Shown here: positions 50,434 through 56,770 of the stretch, piece by piece
Layout of the letters: each line of letters begins with the position of its first letter
Numbering within the stretch: position 1 is the first letter of the stretch
From: a virus
Strand: one strand, 5' to 3'
Length of the DNA: 64,000 bases
Virus record (IMG/VR): IMGVR_UViG_3300020444_000002
Span: 22,431-86,430 of that record
Notes under the pieces: generated by a model
Seen by the model: the letters and a program-made list of their open reading frames with translations, nothing else
Told to the model about the DNA's origin: nothing
Databases searched by the model: none
Position numbers and translations under genes: made by a program

Positions 50434-50898
50434 ATGAGTTTGATAACCGATTTTTACAAACACAATGTTAACGGTCTCCGATTGCGTTACAAAATATTAG
50501 AATTCCTCAACCTTAAAGAGTGGGTGCGCGAGGCTCGGTATCGTAAACAAAGAATCAATCGAGGTTGGTCTGACCGTGATGCCTGGGGCGGTGGTGAACA
50601 TATAGCCGAAGTATCTGCTGGTATTCTTAGAGAACTTAACAAAGAGCAAAATATTGTAGATTGGGACTGGTATTTTAGAGAGAATGAGTGGGAGACTTTT
50701 GGTTACAAAAACCTTGATGAGGTAGCACAAGATATAGAAAATTACCTCGACTGGGAGTTACTGTCTTATTCTGAACCTTTATATAGTCAATTCGGGAGAG
50801 ACTATGAAACTCGTTGGCAGATAGAAATTCAGTTATACGAGGATTACAGGCAAGCTATGAGGTTCGTAGCAGAAAACATAGGGGCGTTGTGGTGGTAA
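50434..50898 (+). CDS. Hypothetical protein
   Basis: Unrecognised, 154 aa, Trp/Tyr-rich (VDWDWYFRENEWETFGYK). Expressed from a leaderless promoter. Overlaps the next gene. Confidence 0.65.
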   Translation: MSLITDFYKHNVNGLRLRYKILEFLNLKEWVREARYRKQRINRGWSDRDAWGGGEHIAEVSAGILRELNKEQNIVDWDWYFRENEWETFGYKNLDEVAQDIENYLDWELLSYSEPLYSQFGRDYETRWQIEIQLYEDYRQAMRFVAENIGALWW

Positions 50899-51359
50899 AG
50901 GTACCAGAATTCAAAACCCTTGAAGAAGCCAAACAATTTCTTCGTGACAATTTTGAAAATGGGGCCACATGCCCATGCTGTACTCAATATGTAAAACTGT
51001 ATAAAAGAAAACTAACAAGTGGAATGGCGGTTGCTTTAATTCGGTTGTACCGCCTCTCTAAACGGCAAACGAACAAATACATACATATTACGAAACTTGG
51101 ACATTTGAATGGTGGAGAATTTGCCCAACTAGAGCGCTGGGGGCTAATTCGTCAAGATGACAATACGGACGAAAAGAAGAAGAACTCCGGGATGTGGTCA
51201 ATAACCTTGGACGGCTGCCTGTTTGTAGAAGGCTTTAAAGAAGTCCCTTCGCACGCTATGACCTACGATGGCAAAACAATAAAGTTCACTAATAAAAAAA
51301 TAAATATTAGGGCAGCACTTGGTTCAAAATTTGACTATAAAGAATTGATGTCAAAATAA
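50889..51359 (+). CDS. Conserved phage-type protein with CPCC motif
   Basis: 156 aa from GTG 50889 (or 50892), after GGGG. N-terminal FLRDNFENGATCPCCTQYVKLYKRKL, then MAVALIRLYRLS and a winged-helix-like section (IHITKLGHLNGGEFAQLERWGLI). Possibly DNA-binding; function unknown. A longer reading frame exists but lies wholly inside the upstream gene. Confidence 0.6.
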   Translation: MVVKVPEFKTLEEAKQFLRDNFENGATCPCCTQYVKLYKRKLTSGMAVALIRLYRLSKRQTNKYIHITKLGHLNGGEFAQLERWGLIRQDDNTDEKKKNSGMWSITLDGCLFVEGFKEVPSHAMTYDGKTIKFTNKKINIRAALGSKFDYKELMSK

Positions 51360-51360
51360 A

Positions 51361-51387
51361 GAGCCGCGACCGAAGTCACGGCTTCTT
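51361..51387. terminator. Bidirectional terminator
   Basis: AGCCGCGAC-CGAA-GTCACGGCT hairpin with TTCTTT on the plus side and TTTATTTT on the minus side. It separates convergent plus-strand genes and the minus-strand RNA unit. Confidence 0.65.
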
Positions 51388-51489
51388 TGAGTAGGTAACA
51401 AGCTGGATGCTTTCCAGTGTTCCACCCCTTAAAGAGGGGTTAACATCTATTGCTGCGAGCGACTCGGCTCGCGCCACTCCTAGTGGCAT
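51362..51489 (-). ncRNA. Structured small RNA downstream of tmRNA
   Basis: Starts after a TATAAT (51493-51498). Consecutive hairpins GCCACTAGGAGTGGC, GCGAGC-GACTCG-type and CCCCTCTTTAAGGGG precede the terminator at 51361. No ORF. It could also be trailer of the tmRNA transcript. Confidence 0.45.
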
Positions 51490-51516
51490 ACCCTCATTAT
51501 ACTATAAATAATCTCT

Positions 51517-51855
51517 TGGTGGAGATGGAGGGAACTGCCCCCTCGTGTCCTGAACGCACAACTAGATTTCTGTTACAAGCTTATCCAGTTACTACTGGCA
51601 AAAGAAAGAGTGTGACACCACCAAGCCTTTTTTAGGCTAAAAGGCTAAACCGTCCCCTGCGGAACCACCTAGTCATACGGGCTAGGACGTTCGCGTGATT
51701 AAACCAGTGCGAAGGCTGGTGCAGGCGCAAACAGTTTTTTAATCTGTGCGACTACCGAGTTGAATGCTTTTGCATTTATAATGAAACTTTTAAGTTAGTC
51801 AAACTACTTGCTTACTAGTCGTTAAAATTCAAGGTCGAAATCTATATTCATCCCC
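51517..51855 (-). ncRNA. ssrA: tmRNA (ssrA), phage-encoded
   Basis: The 5' end GGGGATGAATATAGATTTCG pairs with the 3' end CATCTCC-ACCA to form the alanine-like acceptor, including G3:U70; CCA is encoded. GTAGTC precedes resume codon GCA (51747-51749). The tag reads AQIKKLFAPAPAFALV and stops at TAA (51699-51701). Downstream CGTCC/GGACG and GGCTTTT-type stems fit the pseudoknots. Length is 339 nt. It would rescue stalled ribosomes, tagging peptides with A + AQIKKLFAPAPAFALV. No SmpB gene is in the window, so host SmpB is presumably used. Confidence 0.9.
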
Positions 51856-51864
51856 ATTACTTAT

Positions 51865-51893
51865 ATTATACACAAATACAAAAATACGGTCAA
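51865..51893 (-). promoter_or_regulatory. tmRNA promoter
   Basis: TTGACC, 17 nt, TATAAT, about 10 nt before the mature tmRNA 5' end. Confidence 0.75.
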
Positions 51894-51901
51894 TAAAAAG
51901 C

Positions 51902-51930
51902 TTGCGTTTTTAACAAAAAAGGACTATAAT
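51902..51930 (+). promoter_or_regulatory. TTGCGT-17-TATAAT promoter
   Basis: Exact consensus, diverging from the tmRNA promoter. It drives the plus-strand membrane-protein unit starting at 52040. Confidence 0.75.
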
Positions 51931-52039
51931 TAAAAGTGACAAAAACAAAGAGAGGGTACGAAAAAAACACAAATAAAAATGGGAGCGTAGCCCTCCACGT
52001 TGCGCTCCCTAAAACAAACTTATTAACGAAAGGAAATAA

Positions 52040-52138
52040 ATGAAGTTTTACGAAGATAGCAAGTCAACTCGCGCTCTAACAACAACTCTCGCTATCTTAG
52101 CTAGTATTGGGGTTATCGTATTGGCGGTATTTAAATAA
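52040..52138 (+). CDS. Very small membrane protein
   Basis: 32 aa, too short for most gene finders; begins MKFYEDSKSTRALTTTLAIL. AAAGGAA precedes ATG at good spacing. One hydrophobic C-terminal segment. Its last codon region overlaps the next ATG (TAATG). Confidence 0.6.
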   Translation: MKFYEDSKSTRALTTTLAILASIGVIVLAVFK

Positions 52139-52704
52139 TGACACCTTGGTACGCAACACAAAAAGCAATTAATGTGTATATAATTGCTGGAATCGTATTT
52201 GTCCTACTGCTAGTTATTACAAGTACGCTCGGCGGGGTCAACAACACTTATGTTGCAAAGACCCAGAATGTCGCTACGAGTAAGTCAAATATTAGCAAGG
52301 AAGAACAACGTCGCGTTGACCTGTTTAACAACGTGGCAGACGCTGTGCAAAGCTACAACAAATTTGAAGCAAGCGTATTCGAGAAAATAACGCAAGCTAG
52401 GAGCCAAGCGGCAAAGGGCAATGTTGACGAAGCTATGCTAAACATACAAGCTGTTGTCGAGGCCTACCCCCAGCTAAAAAGCCAGTCTAATTATGATAAA
52501 GCTATCACGGAATTTTCTATTACTGAAAACCGCATAGCTGGCTATAGGGAGCAATACAATAACGACGTACGCGACTTTAATAATTACGTCCAGAGCTTCC
52601 CGGCGTTTATGTTTCTTGCGATTCTCGGTAAGGACACAGAACAGAAAGAATACCTCGACTACAAAGTAGATAATTCAGAGGCTAGAAACCTATTCGACAA
52701 CTAA
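52138..52704 (+). CDS. LemA-family membrane protein
   Basis: 188 aa. N-terminal transmembrane segment (VYIIAGIVFVLLLVITSTL), then a long helical bundle with the LemA ending YNNDVRDFNNYVQSFPAFMFLAILG. LemA proteins are membrane-anchored coiled bundles of unclear role. Probably acts at the host membrane. Confidence 0.75.
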   Translation: MTPWYATQKAINVYIIAGIVFVLLLVITSTLGGVNNTYVAKTQNVATSKSNISKEEQRRVDLFNNVADAVQSYNKFEASVFEKITQARSQAAKGNVDEAMLNIQAVVEAYPQLKSQSNYDKAITEFSITENRIAGYREQYNNDVRDFNNYVQSFPAFMFLAILGKDTEQKEYLDYKVDNSEARNLFDN

Positions 52705-52705
52705 T

Positions 52706-53515
52706 ATGAACGACCCAAAACGCATCCTAGTAGTATTCCTCATTTTTGTAGTGATATTACTAGGCGTTTTGGGTGTTAAAGACTTTTTTGAAAGCGAAGG
52801 TTATAAAACTCAAGTAAGGTATACCACCGCTATAAAGATTGAAGATGGTGAACACTTTAACCACGCGGTAGATACACAACAAGGCAACCTATTAACAAAT
52901 GGTGTCATATCGACAGAGAAAAAACATCTCGTTCATTTTGACGAAATGACTAAATCGTTCACTTATGTAAAAAGGACGAAGGAACATTATACTCGACATG
53001 AAAGCTGTTCAACAGACAGCAACGGCAACAGAAGCTGTACAGTATACTATTCTTGGGATGCGGTACACAGCGACAGAATTGAAGCTAAAACCGTAACGCT
53101 GTACGGCCGTGAGTATAATGGCAACCTGTTTAATTTTAACAACTTTCTATCTAAAACGAAATGCGACGGCATGACTAAAGATAGGACAGACCGCAGTTTA
53201 TTCGGCGGAAAACGTGGGTGTAGAGGAACTTACTACTACCTAGACAGTAATGACAGGTACGCATATTATACGGTCCCACAAACGATTGAAACCACCTTTC
53301 TTGCTAGCAGCGCTGGTGGTGGCCTGAATCCTGTAAAAGAAAACAAAATAACCCTAGAGAATAAGACAATACCACAAGTTATACATGACATAGGCCAATA
53401 TAAGATAGTTATATTTTGGGTGTTTACTGTAATAATATTCCTATTATCGTGTGGCGCTATTTGGCTAGCATACTATTGGGTATTCGAGGATGGGAGATGG
53501 AGCTTGCATGACTGA
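52706..53515 (+). CDS. Membrane protein with large extracytoplasmic domain
   Basis: 269 aa. Transmembrane segments at both ends (RILVVFLIFVVILLGVLGV, residues 5-23; IVIFWVFTVIIFLLSCGAIWLAYYW, about 235-259). The middle carries cysteines (HESCSTDSNGNRSCTVYYSW; TKCDG..RGCRGTYYY) likely disulfide-bonded outside. Two nt after the LemA gene. Function unknown. Confidence 0.7.
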   Translation: MNDPKRILVVFLIFVVILLGVLGVKDFFESEGYKTQVRYTTAIKIEDGEHFNHAVDTQQGNLLTNGVISTEKKHLVHFDEMTKSFTYVKRTKEHYTRHESCSTDSNGNRSCTVYYSWDAVHSDRIEAKTVTLYGREYNGNLFNFNNFLSKTKCDGMTKDRTDRSLFGGKRGCRGTYYYLDSNDRYAYYTVPQTIETTFLASSAGGGLNPVKENKITLENKTIPQVIHDIGQYKIVIFWVFTVIIFLLSCGAIWLAYYWVFEDGRWSLHD

Positions 53516-53657
53516 GGAAAAACGGACTGTCAAGACAATTGTTGTGCGCGGGCAGAAAGTAACAATATATTATTACGAGCTGTTCCTTGATTTGTATAAG
53601 GAGTGGCGAGCTAAGGGCATGTCACAAGAAGAAATAGAGGATTTAATATTGGGATGA
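53508..53657 (+). CDS. Small hypothetical protein
   Basis: 49 aa; begins MTEEKRTVKTIVVRGQKVTI. Beta hairpin plus a helix ending KGMSQEEIEDLILG, which resembles a half HTH. Overlaps both neighbours (8 and 4 nt). Confidence 0.6.
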   Translation: MTEEKRTVKTIVVRGQKVTIYYYELFLDLYKEWRAKGMSQEEIEDLILG

Positions 53658-53950
53658 ATTATATAGACGAGGTTAAAGAAGAGCTGTTAAAACATTGCAA
53701 AATTGGCAAGGGTCTACAAAATGTATACGCACTACTTGTACTGGTCAAGGGAGAGGAAACTACCCTAGAAGATGTACACGACGCATGGGCTGTAAATATA
53801 AATCAGACCTGGGACTTTGCTAAATACGGCAACCACCGTTCATTAATAGCGTTTGATTACCTCACAGAGGAGGTGCAACAAAAAGACCAACACTACGTTG
53901 ACGCCATCCATGCAACTGCTCGTGCTTTGAGAACCAAAAAAGACCGCTAG
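53654..53950 (+). CDS. Actinophage-type small protein (DUF7701-like)
   Basis: 98 aa. VYALLVLVKGEETTLEDVHDAWAV, HRSLIAFDYL and QQKDQHYVDAIHATARAL follow the pattern of a small helical family widespread in actinobacteriophages. Function unknown. Last gene before the convergent tRNA region. Confidence 0.65.
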   Translation: MNYIDEVKEELLKHCKIGKGLQNVYALLVLVKGEETTLEDVHDAWAVNINQTWDFAKYGNHRSLIAFDYLTEEVQQKDQHYVDAIHATARALRTKKDR

Positions 53951-54041
53951 CTATGCGGTCTACAACTGCGATGTTATGCTCGTTCCTGAGCCTGGACCAA
54001 CATGCTTGGTCTGGAACCGCAGCGGGCAGTTTTTCTTTATA
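53935..54041 (-). ncRNA. Small RNA with consensus promoter
   Basis: A perfect TTGACA-17-TATAAT promoter (54047-54075) starts about 105 nt containing a long stem (GGTTCCAGACC.. with AGGCTCAGGAAC). It ends in AGACCGC-ATAGCTA-GCGGTCT plus TTTTTT, a strong terminator. No ORF. It is placed just downstream of the tRNA array. Confidence 0.65.
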
Positions 54042-54046
54042 TTCTT

Positions 54047-54075
54047 ATTATAGTCTTTAGATTTTAATGTGTCAA
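54047..54075 (-). promoter_or_regulatory. Consensus TTGACA-17-TATAAT promoter
   Basis: One of the few promoters in the window with a perfect sigma-70 consensus. It drives the small RNA at 53935-54041. Confidence 0.75.
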
Positions 54076-54079
54076 CACT

Positions 54080-54156
54080 TGGCTCGGAAGGTTGGATTTG
54101 AACCAACAACATCCAGCTTCAAAGGCTGGCGACTCTACCAGTTGGTCTACTTCCGA
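54080..54156 (-). tRNA. tRNA-Gln (TTG)
   Basis: Full cloverleaf, acceptor TCGGAAG/CTTCCGA, anticodon loop CTTTGAA, T-loop TTCAAAT, encoded CCA. Confidence 0.92.
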
Positions 54157-54161
54157 ATATT

Positions 54162-54176
54162 TGGCGGAAGTCGGAA
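54162..54176 (-). pseudogene. tRNA 3' tail left behind the HNH gene
   Basis: Directly after the HNH stop codon comes T-CCGAC-TTCCG-CCA, the T-stem end, acceptor and CCA of a tRNA without the rest. The 10-bp word CCGACTTCCG also forms the 3' end of tRNA-Ser(GCT) at 54638, on the other side of the HNH cassette. Confidence 0.65.
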
Positions 54177-54566
54177 TCAATTCTTCCGACTAGCGTACTT
54201 TTTGCGACGACTATCACTGTAGACCGTTTTACACACCTCACAGCGACAACCTATACGATACCCAGAGGTTCCATGTGTAAACTTACCTTTATTATGTGGT
54301 ATAGCGCCTAAATATCTTTTAGCGGCGCTATTACAGGAGCGGTGGCTGTACGATATATTGTTTATATCAAAATAGAGTAGCACGGGGTTGGGGCTGTCAA
54401 TCCATGGAATAATATGTTCTATAGAAAATGTTTCCCTCGTCATATCTTCATTACAGCGATAGCATTTTATATCTGCGTTTTTAACGAACTCGTATAATAA
54501 ATCTTTTACTAATCTGCCATTAGCAGTGCTTGGGTTCATACCCAATTGTTCTTTCATTTTGTCCAT
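54177..54566 (-). CDS. HNH endonuclease inserted at tRNA-Ser(GCT)
   Basis: 129 aa from ATG 54566 (AAGGA upstream). CYRCNEDMTRETFSIEHIIPWIDS gives a zinc knuckle plus HNH core, SHRSCNSAAKRYLG the second knuckle, and CRCEVCKTVYSDSRRKKY a basic zinc C-terminus. Its paralog is at 62769. Its stop lies within a residual tRNA T-loop, and its promoter starts right after a CCA-less tRNA-Ser. It is probably a homing nuclease that targets tRNA genes. Confidence 0.85.
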   Translation of the reverse strand: MDKMKEQLGMNPSTANGRLVKDLLYEFVKNADIKCYRCNEDMTRETFSIEHIIPWIDSPNPVLLYFDINNISYSHRSCNSAAKRYLGAIPHNKGKFTHGTSGYRIGCRCEVCKTVYSDSRRKKYASRKN

Positions 54567-54604
54567 AACAATCCTTTGATGTTTATTTTTGGCTTCTAAG
54601 GACA

Positions 54605-54636
54605 ATTATAACGTAACTCGTTTTTTTGAAATAATT
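54605..54636 (-). promoter_or_regulatory. Endonuclease-type promoter
   Basis: CAAAAAAACG..ACGTTATAATT variant of the endonuclease promoter, preceded by AAATTATTT directly after tRNA-Ser(GCT). Confidence 0.5.
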
Positions 54637-54637
54637 T

Positions 54638-54720
54638 CGGAAGTCGGTGTACTCGAAACACAATGCTCTCACATCACACATCTTAGCAGGATGGTCTAGC
54701 TCCTCGCTAGTTCAGCTTCC
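54638..54720 (-). tRNA. tRNA-Ser (GCT), CCA not encoded
   Basis: Acceptor GGAAGCT/GACTTCC with one mismatch, anticodon loop CTGCTAA, long variable arm, discriminator G followed by AAA instead of CCA. Needs the CCA-adding enzyme. The 3' end appears rebuilt by the HNH cassette. Confidence 0.75.
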
Positions 54721-54723
54721 ATT

Positions 54724-54798
54724 TGGCTCGGAAGGTAGGACTTGAACCTACAACCTTCTGATTCAGAGTCAGACGCCCCACCATTAGGCCACTTCCGA
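54724..54798 (-). tRNA. tRNA-Gln (CTG)
   Basis: Acceptor TCGGAAG/CTTCCGA, anticodon loop CTCTGAA, T-loop TTCAAGT, encoded CCA. Confidence 0.92.
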
Positions 54799-54804
54799 TT
54801 ATCT

Positions 54805-54880
54805 TGGGGTGACCGACGAGTGTCGCACTCGCCTCTCCGACTTCACAGGTCGGCGCTTTCACTGGTAAGCTACGGCCAAC
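54805..54880 (-). tRNA. tRNA-His (GTG)
   Basis: Anticodon loop CTGTGAA; extra 5' G pairs with discriminator C as expected for His; T-loop TGCGACA is unusual; CCA encoded. A small ORF ends inside its D-arm. Confidence 0.85.
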
Positions 54881-55008
54881 ATATCTTTTCTGGTTTTTCT
54901 TTTACGTCTATCATAACCAAGCCCACAGACGATACAGTTTACCTCACAACGGTACTTCTTTGTATGTTTTTTATTTAGCGCGAGTATCTTTTTAAATCTT
55001 TTTTTCAC
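54859..55008 (-). CDS. Small basic zinc-knuckle ORF overlapping tRNA-His
   Basis: 49 aa from GTG 55008 (AAGGG 5 nt upstream). Lys/Arg-rich with CEVNCIVCGLGYDRRKRK, like the C-terminus of the HNH paralogs. Its stop TGA is supplied by the D-loop of tRNA-His. It may be a remnant of an endonuclease. Confidence 0.4.
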   Translation of the reverse strand: MKKRFKKILALNKKHTKKYRCEVNCIVCGLGYDRRKRKTRKDMLAVAYQ

Positions 55009-55024
55009 TGATACCCTTTCTTTT

Positions 55025-55111
55025 TGGCGGAAGACGAGGGACTCGAACCCTCAAGGGCTATTAACCCCAGCCGCTTTCAAGGCGGTGTCCTCATCCAGCC
55101 GGATATCTTCC
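55025..55111 (-). tRNA. tRNA-Ser (TGA)
   Basis: Acceptor GGAAGAT/GTCTTCC, anticodon loop CTTGAAA, long variable arm, T-loop TTCGAGT, discriminator G, encoded CCA. Confidence 0.92.
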
Positions 55112-55123
55112 GTGTTATTAATG

Positions 55124-55207
55124 TGGTGGCGTCAGATGGATTCGAACCATCAGTCCTTACGGACAGGAGGTTTAAGCTCCCTGCGTGAACCGTTTCGCCA
55201 TGACGCC
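55124..55207 (-). tRNA. tRNA-Leu (TAA)
   Basis: Acceptor GGCGTCA/TGACGCC, anticodon loop CTTAAAC, variable arm GTCCGTAAGGAC, discriminator A, encoded CCA. Confidence 0.92.
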
Positions 55208-55212
55208 AAAAA

Positions 55213-55257
55213 TGGTGGCTAAGGAGGGAGTCGAACCCTCAATCCTTGCGGCACTAG
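55213..55257 (-). pseudogene. tRNA(Leu/Ser-type) 3' half after the HNH gene
   Basis: Variable arm TGCCGCAAGGAT, T-arm GAGGG-TTCGACT-CCCTC, acceptor 3' strand CTTAGCC, A and CCA are intact. The 5' half with anticodon is missing, and the HNH stop codon TAG marks the junction. The matching 5' strand GGCTAAG was not found in the window. Confidence 0.75.
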
Positions 55258-55535
55258 TTTCTTTTTCTCTTGTGCCAGCCCCTAGAAGCGGAACGTATGG
55301 CGTGACAATTCGCACATACCACTTCACACTTCGCTATCTCGGCTTCTATCTTTTCCCAAGAGTTAAAACACATCGAAGCAACAGTGTTGAGTTTGACAAA
55401 TCCTGGAAGATGGTCAAACTCTAGGGCAACTGAGTTCTTGTTATACCCGCAATCGGCACAACCCCTATCTATCTTGATTTGGGCAATACGTTCTCGGTTA
55501 CGTTCGGCTCTCAGTTTTTCTTTTAGGCTTATCAT
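55254..55535 (-). CDS. HNH endonuclease inside a tRNA gene
   Basis: 93 aa from ATG 55535. CADCGYNKNSVALEFDHLPG and CEVVCANCHAIRSASRGWHKRKRN give paired zinc knuckles with HNH residues. The longer reading frame would run through tRNA-Leu(TAG) and was rejected. It ends at the break point of a truncated tRNA. No own promoter; probably read through from tRNA-Leu(TAG). Confidence 0.8.
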   Translation of the reverse strand: MISLKEKLRAERNRERIAQIKIDRGCADCGYNKNSVALEFDHLPGFVKLNTVASMCFNSWEKIEAEIAKCEVVCANCHAIRSASRGWHKRKRN

Positions 55536-55546
55536 GTTTTTTCTTT

Positions 55547-55633
55547 TGGTGGCGCTACTCAGACTCGAACTGAGATGAGCTTTCGCTCGCTTGCTTCTAA
55601 GGCAAGTGGGTCTACCAATTCCCCCATAACGCC
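55547..55633 (-). tRNA. tRNA-Leu (TAG)
   Basis: Acceptor GGCGTTA/TAGCGCC, anticodon loop CTTAGAA, variable arm CGAGCGAAAGCTC, encoded CCA. Confidence 0.92.
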
Positions 55634-55655
55634 ACATTTTTAGGTTACTATTCCA

Positions 55656-55682
55656 ATTATAACCTTTTCCGCTTTTTGTCAA
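55656..55682 (-). promoter_or_regulatory. Internal promoter in the tRNA array
   Basis: TTGACA, 15 nt, TATAAT with AAAAGG next to -10, the endonuclease-type arrangement. It would drive tRNA-Leu(TAG) and the HNH gene. Confidence 0.55.
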
Positions 55683-55721
55683 GAAAACTAGCGTGTATAC
55701 CATTCCACCACTCAGCCATTT

Positions 55722-55807
55722 TGGTGTGTCTGCTCGGATTTGAACCGAGATGAGCCGAAGCTCGGCAGGGTTTGAGCCTGCTGGGTCTACCGTTCCCCCA
55801 CAAACAC
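55722..55807 (-). tRNA. tRNA-Leu (CAA)
   Basis: Acceptor GTGTTTG/CAGACAC, anticodon loop CTCAAAC, variable arm CGAGCTTCGGCTC, encoded CCA. Confidence 0.92.
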
Positions 55808-55812
55808 ATATT

Positions 55813-56409
55813 TTACTTTTTGTTTGACCTAGCCAATAATGTAGCTCGTATCTTTGCTCTTGTTTCTTCTGGCATATTCTTGCCCTTCAGCCATGTTGTT
55901 TTGCCTTTTTTAGCCTCGGACATTTTTCTCTTGGTTTCATCGGAGTGTTTTCGCCCAGTGAATGAACCAACTAACTCACCTGATGCATATTTCTTCCTTA
56001 TCGTAACTCTACGTTTTTCGATAGCCTCAAGTGTCCGCACGCCGTTCATGTTTCTATTAACATGACCACGGTTCTTGCCACCCTTGGAGCGGAACTCACT
56101 GTTCGGTTGTAGAGCATTTATATATTCCCAACCGCCACTGCCACCTTCATGTAGGTTGTACTCTGGCTTTAAGAGCGCTATTAGTTTAATCTCCTCTGCG
56201 AGCATATCTGTTTCTTTATCAAAATCAAACAATATTTCTTTTTTAAAGTTCTCAAGCCCGTATTTAGCTTGTGCATGCTTCAAGTACTTACCAGAACCCA
56301 TGTATTTGTCGTTTACATTTTTCGTTCTGTGGCAGCCTATATAGGTTTTGCCGTTTATTTTATTGGTGATTTTATACACCAAATAGTGTTTTTGTGTTAC
56401 AATTTCCAT
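55813..56409 (-). CDS. GIY-YIG homing endonuclease with NUMOD3 repeats
   Basis: 198 aa. YLVYKITNKINGKTYIGCHRT holds the GIY-YIG core, followed by GSGKYLKHAQAKYGLENFKKEILF and an acidic catalytic region. Two NUMOD3 DNA-binding motifs follow (GRKHSDETKRKMSEAKKGK; GKNMPEETRAKIRATLLA). It ends 5 nt before tRNA-Leu(CAA) and starts after a CCA-less tRNA-Cys, so it is another tRNA-associated mobile nuclease. Confidence 0.9.
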   Translation of the reverse strand: MEIVTQKHYLVYKITNKINGKTYIGCHRTKNVNDKYMGSGKYLKHAQAKYGLENFKKEILFDFDKETDMLAEEIKLIALLKPEYNLHEGGSGGWEYINALQPNSEFRSKGGKNRGHVNRNMNGVRTLEAIEKRRVTIRKKYASGELVGSFTGRKHSDETKRKMSEAKKGKTTWLKGKNMPEETRAKIRATLLARSNKK

Positions 56410-56478
56410 AGAACCTCTTTGTGTTGATTTAAGCGTTAGACAGAGGGGTTCTTTTGTGTTAGAATAACCCTCTAGTCT
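56410..56478 (-). promoter_or_regulatory. Leader hairpin of the GIY-YIG gene
   Basis: The leader contains AACCCCTCT and later AGAGGTT, the latter including the ribosome site just before ATG. Pairing would hide the start; GAGGGTT upstream can compete for AACCCCTC. This suggests RNA-based control. Confidence 0.45.
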
Positions 56479-56479
56479 A

Positions 56480-56506
56480 ATTATAACGCTTTAGGTTTTT
56501 TTGGAA
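56480..56506 (-). promoter_or_regulatory. Endonuclease-type promoter
   Basis: CAAAAAAACCTAAAGCGTTATAATT, a member of the AACCT..TTATAATT group. Confidence 0.55.
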
Positions 56507-56524
56507 TAAATTGTAAATAATTTG

Positions 56525-56595
56525 AGCTGCGCAAGGGAATCGAACCCTTGTGATTCGCTTTGCAGGCGAGCGCCTAGCCACTCGGCCAACGCAGC
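56525..56595 (-). tRNA. tRNA-Cys (GCA), CCA not encoded
   Basis: Acceptor GCTGCGT/GCGCAGC, anticodon loop CTGCAAA, T-loop TTCGATT, discriminator T, then CAAATTATTT, so no CCA. The same AAATTATTT follows CCA-less tRNA-Ser(GCT). Confidence 0.9.
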
Positions 56596-56604
56596 ATATT
56601 TTTG

Positions 56605-56680
56605 TGGTGGCGTCGGCTGGACTTGAACCAGCGACTCAGAGCTTTTCAGGCTCCAGCTCTACCGACTGAGCTACAACGCC
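56605..56680 (-). tRNA. tRNA-Phe (GAA)
   Basis: Acceptor GGCGTTG/CGACGCC, anticodon loop CTGAAAA, encoded CCA. Confidence 0.93.
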
Positions 56681-56686
56681 ATAATT

Positions 56687-56764
56687 TGGTCAGAGCAGCA
56701 GGATTCGAACCTGCGGTCTCTCGCGTCCAAGGCGAGCATGTTGGCCTGGCTACACCACACTCTG
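56687..56764 (-). tRNA. tRNA-Pro (TGG)
   Basis: Acceptor CAGAGTG/TGCTCTG, anticodon loop CTTGGAC, T-loop TTCGAAT, encoded CCA. Confidence 0.92.
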
Positions 56765-56770
56765 ATAATT

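Noticed and set aside
55213-55535. Group I intron in a tRNA gene
   Set aside because: No 5' tRNA half precedes the HNH gene and no intron core motifs were recognised; a truncated tRNA fits better.
55536-55703. Upstream extension of the HNH gene at 55254
   Set aside because: It would translate tRNA-Leu(TAG); the ATG at 55535 lies just after the tRNA CCA.
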